Below are positions 6,579 through 6,724 of a DNA stretch of 6,724 nt, piece after piece; position 1 is the first letter of the stretch, and every line of letters starts with the position of its first letter. The position numbers were made by a program, and so were the translations under genes. The notes under the pieces are model-generated. The model was not told the DNA's origin. It did not search any database and was given only the letters and a program-made list of their open reading frames with translations. The stretch lies in the NCBI GenBank assembly GCA_023415815.1, contig JAEZJL010000379.1, positions 1-6,724 on the forward strand, read 5' to 3'. The DNA comes from Bacillota bacterium (GTDB taxonomy: Bacteria; Bacillota; Clostridia; Acetivibrionales; DTU013).

Positions 6579-6724
6579 ATGATGCATAGCGGTTTTACGA
6601 AGGGACTTGTTGTCGGCGGCATTATCGGGGCGTCGTTGAGTATGATAATGAATTCCGATTACATGAATCCGAGGACAAAGAGGAAAATGATGAGGACCGG
6701 AAGGACCATTTTAAAGAGGTCCGG
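6579..6724 (+). CDS. Small YtxH-like protein, N-terminal part (3' end outside window)
   Basis: The visible 48 residues begin MMHSGFTKGLVVGGIIGASL. A Gly-rich hydrophobic segment (about 8-24) is followed by a very basic region (NPRTKRKMMRTGRTILKR). This layout, a G-x-x-x-G-x-x-x-G-like short membrane helix and then a charged helix, resembles YtxH-type small proteins of Gram-positive bacteria, which usually read GxxxGAxxGxxxAP and then a charged coil. The 'AP' and lysine-glycine turn of classical YtxH is not clear here, so the family name is tentative. AGGAG (6570-6574) precedes two adjacent in-frame ATGs (6579 and 6582); spacing slightly favours 6582. It may share a transcript with the PRC-barrel gene 72 nt upstream. 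Confidence 0.6.
   Translation, partial: MMHSGFTKGLVVGGIIGASLSMIMNSDYMNPRTKRKMMRTGRTILKRS

Overview
The window looks like part of a chromosome from a Gram-positive member of the Clostridia (Bacillota). Four things point there: Clostridia-style type IV pilus assembly genes with no secretin or pilP after pilO, strong AGGAGG-type ribosome binding sites, a DUF1015 protein of the 'GDGNHS' type, and a PRC-barrel gene followed by a small YtxH-like gene. Base composition is moderately GC-rich by eye. I cannot name the genus.

Positions 2-4360 (+ strand) are the end of a type IV pilus (T4P) operon: pilC (3' part only), pilM, pilN, pilO and pilB. The genes are tightly packed. There are 47 nt between pilC and pilM and 4 nt between pilM and pilN; pilN and pilO overlap by 11 nt, and pilO and pilB share one base. 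Together they encode the inner-membrane assembly machine. PilC is the polytopic platform, PilM (actin-like, cytoplasmic) docks on the N-terminal tail of PilN, PilN and PilO are paired single-pass proteins with coiled coils and ferredoxin-like outer domains, and PilB is the hexameric extension ATPase. No pilin, prepilin peptidase, pilT, pilP or pilQ lies in the window.

Positions 4391-5821 (- strand) hold a DUF1015 gene converging on pilB with only 30 nt between the stop codons. It is interrupted in frame by a roughly 70-bp element with imperfect inverted ends (5047-5116) that resembles a REP/MITE-type mobile repeat. A good sigma-A-like promoter lies just upstream of it.

Positions 5822-5972 are a divergent intergenic region. 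From 5973 the + strand carries a two-repeat PRC-barrel protein, then the start of a small YtxH-like protein cut by the window end.

I see no RNA genes, CRISPR array or complete transposase, and no wholly new system. The most unusual points are the repeat domesticated inside the DUF1015 coding sequence, the departures from consensus in the PilM nucleotide-site motifs, and the altered arginine position in the PilB MshEN domain.
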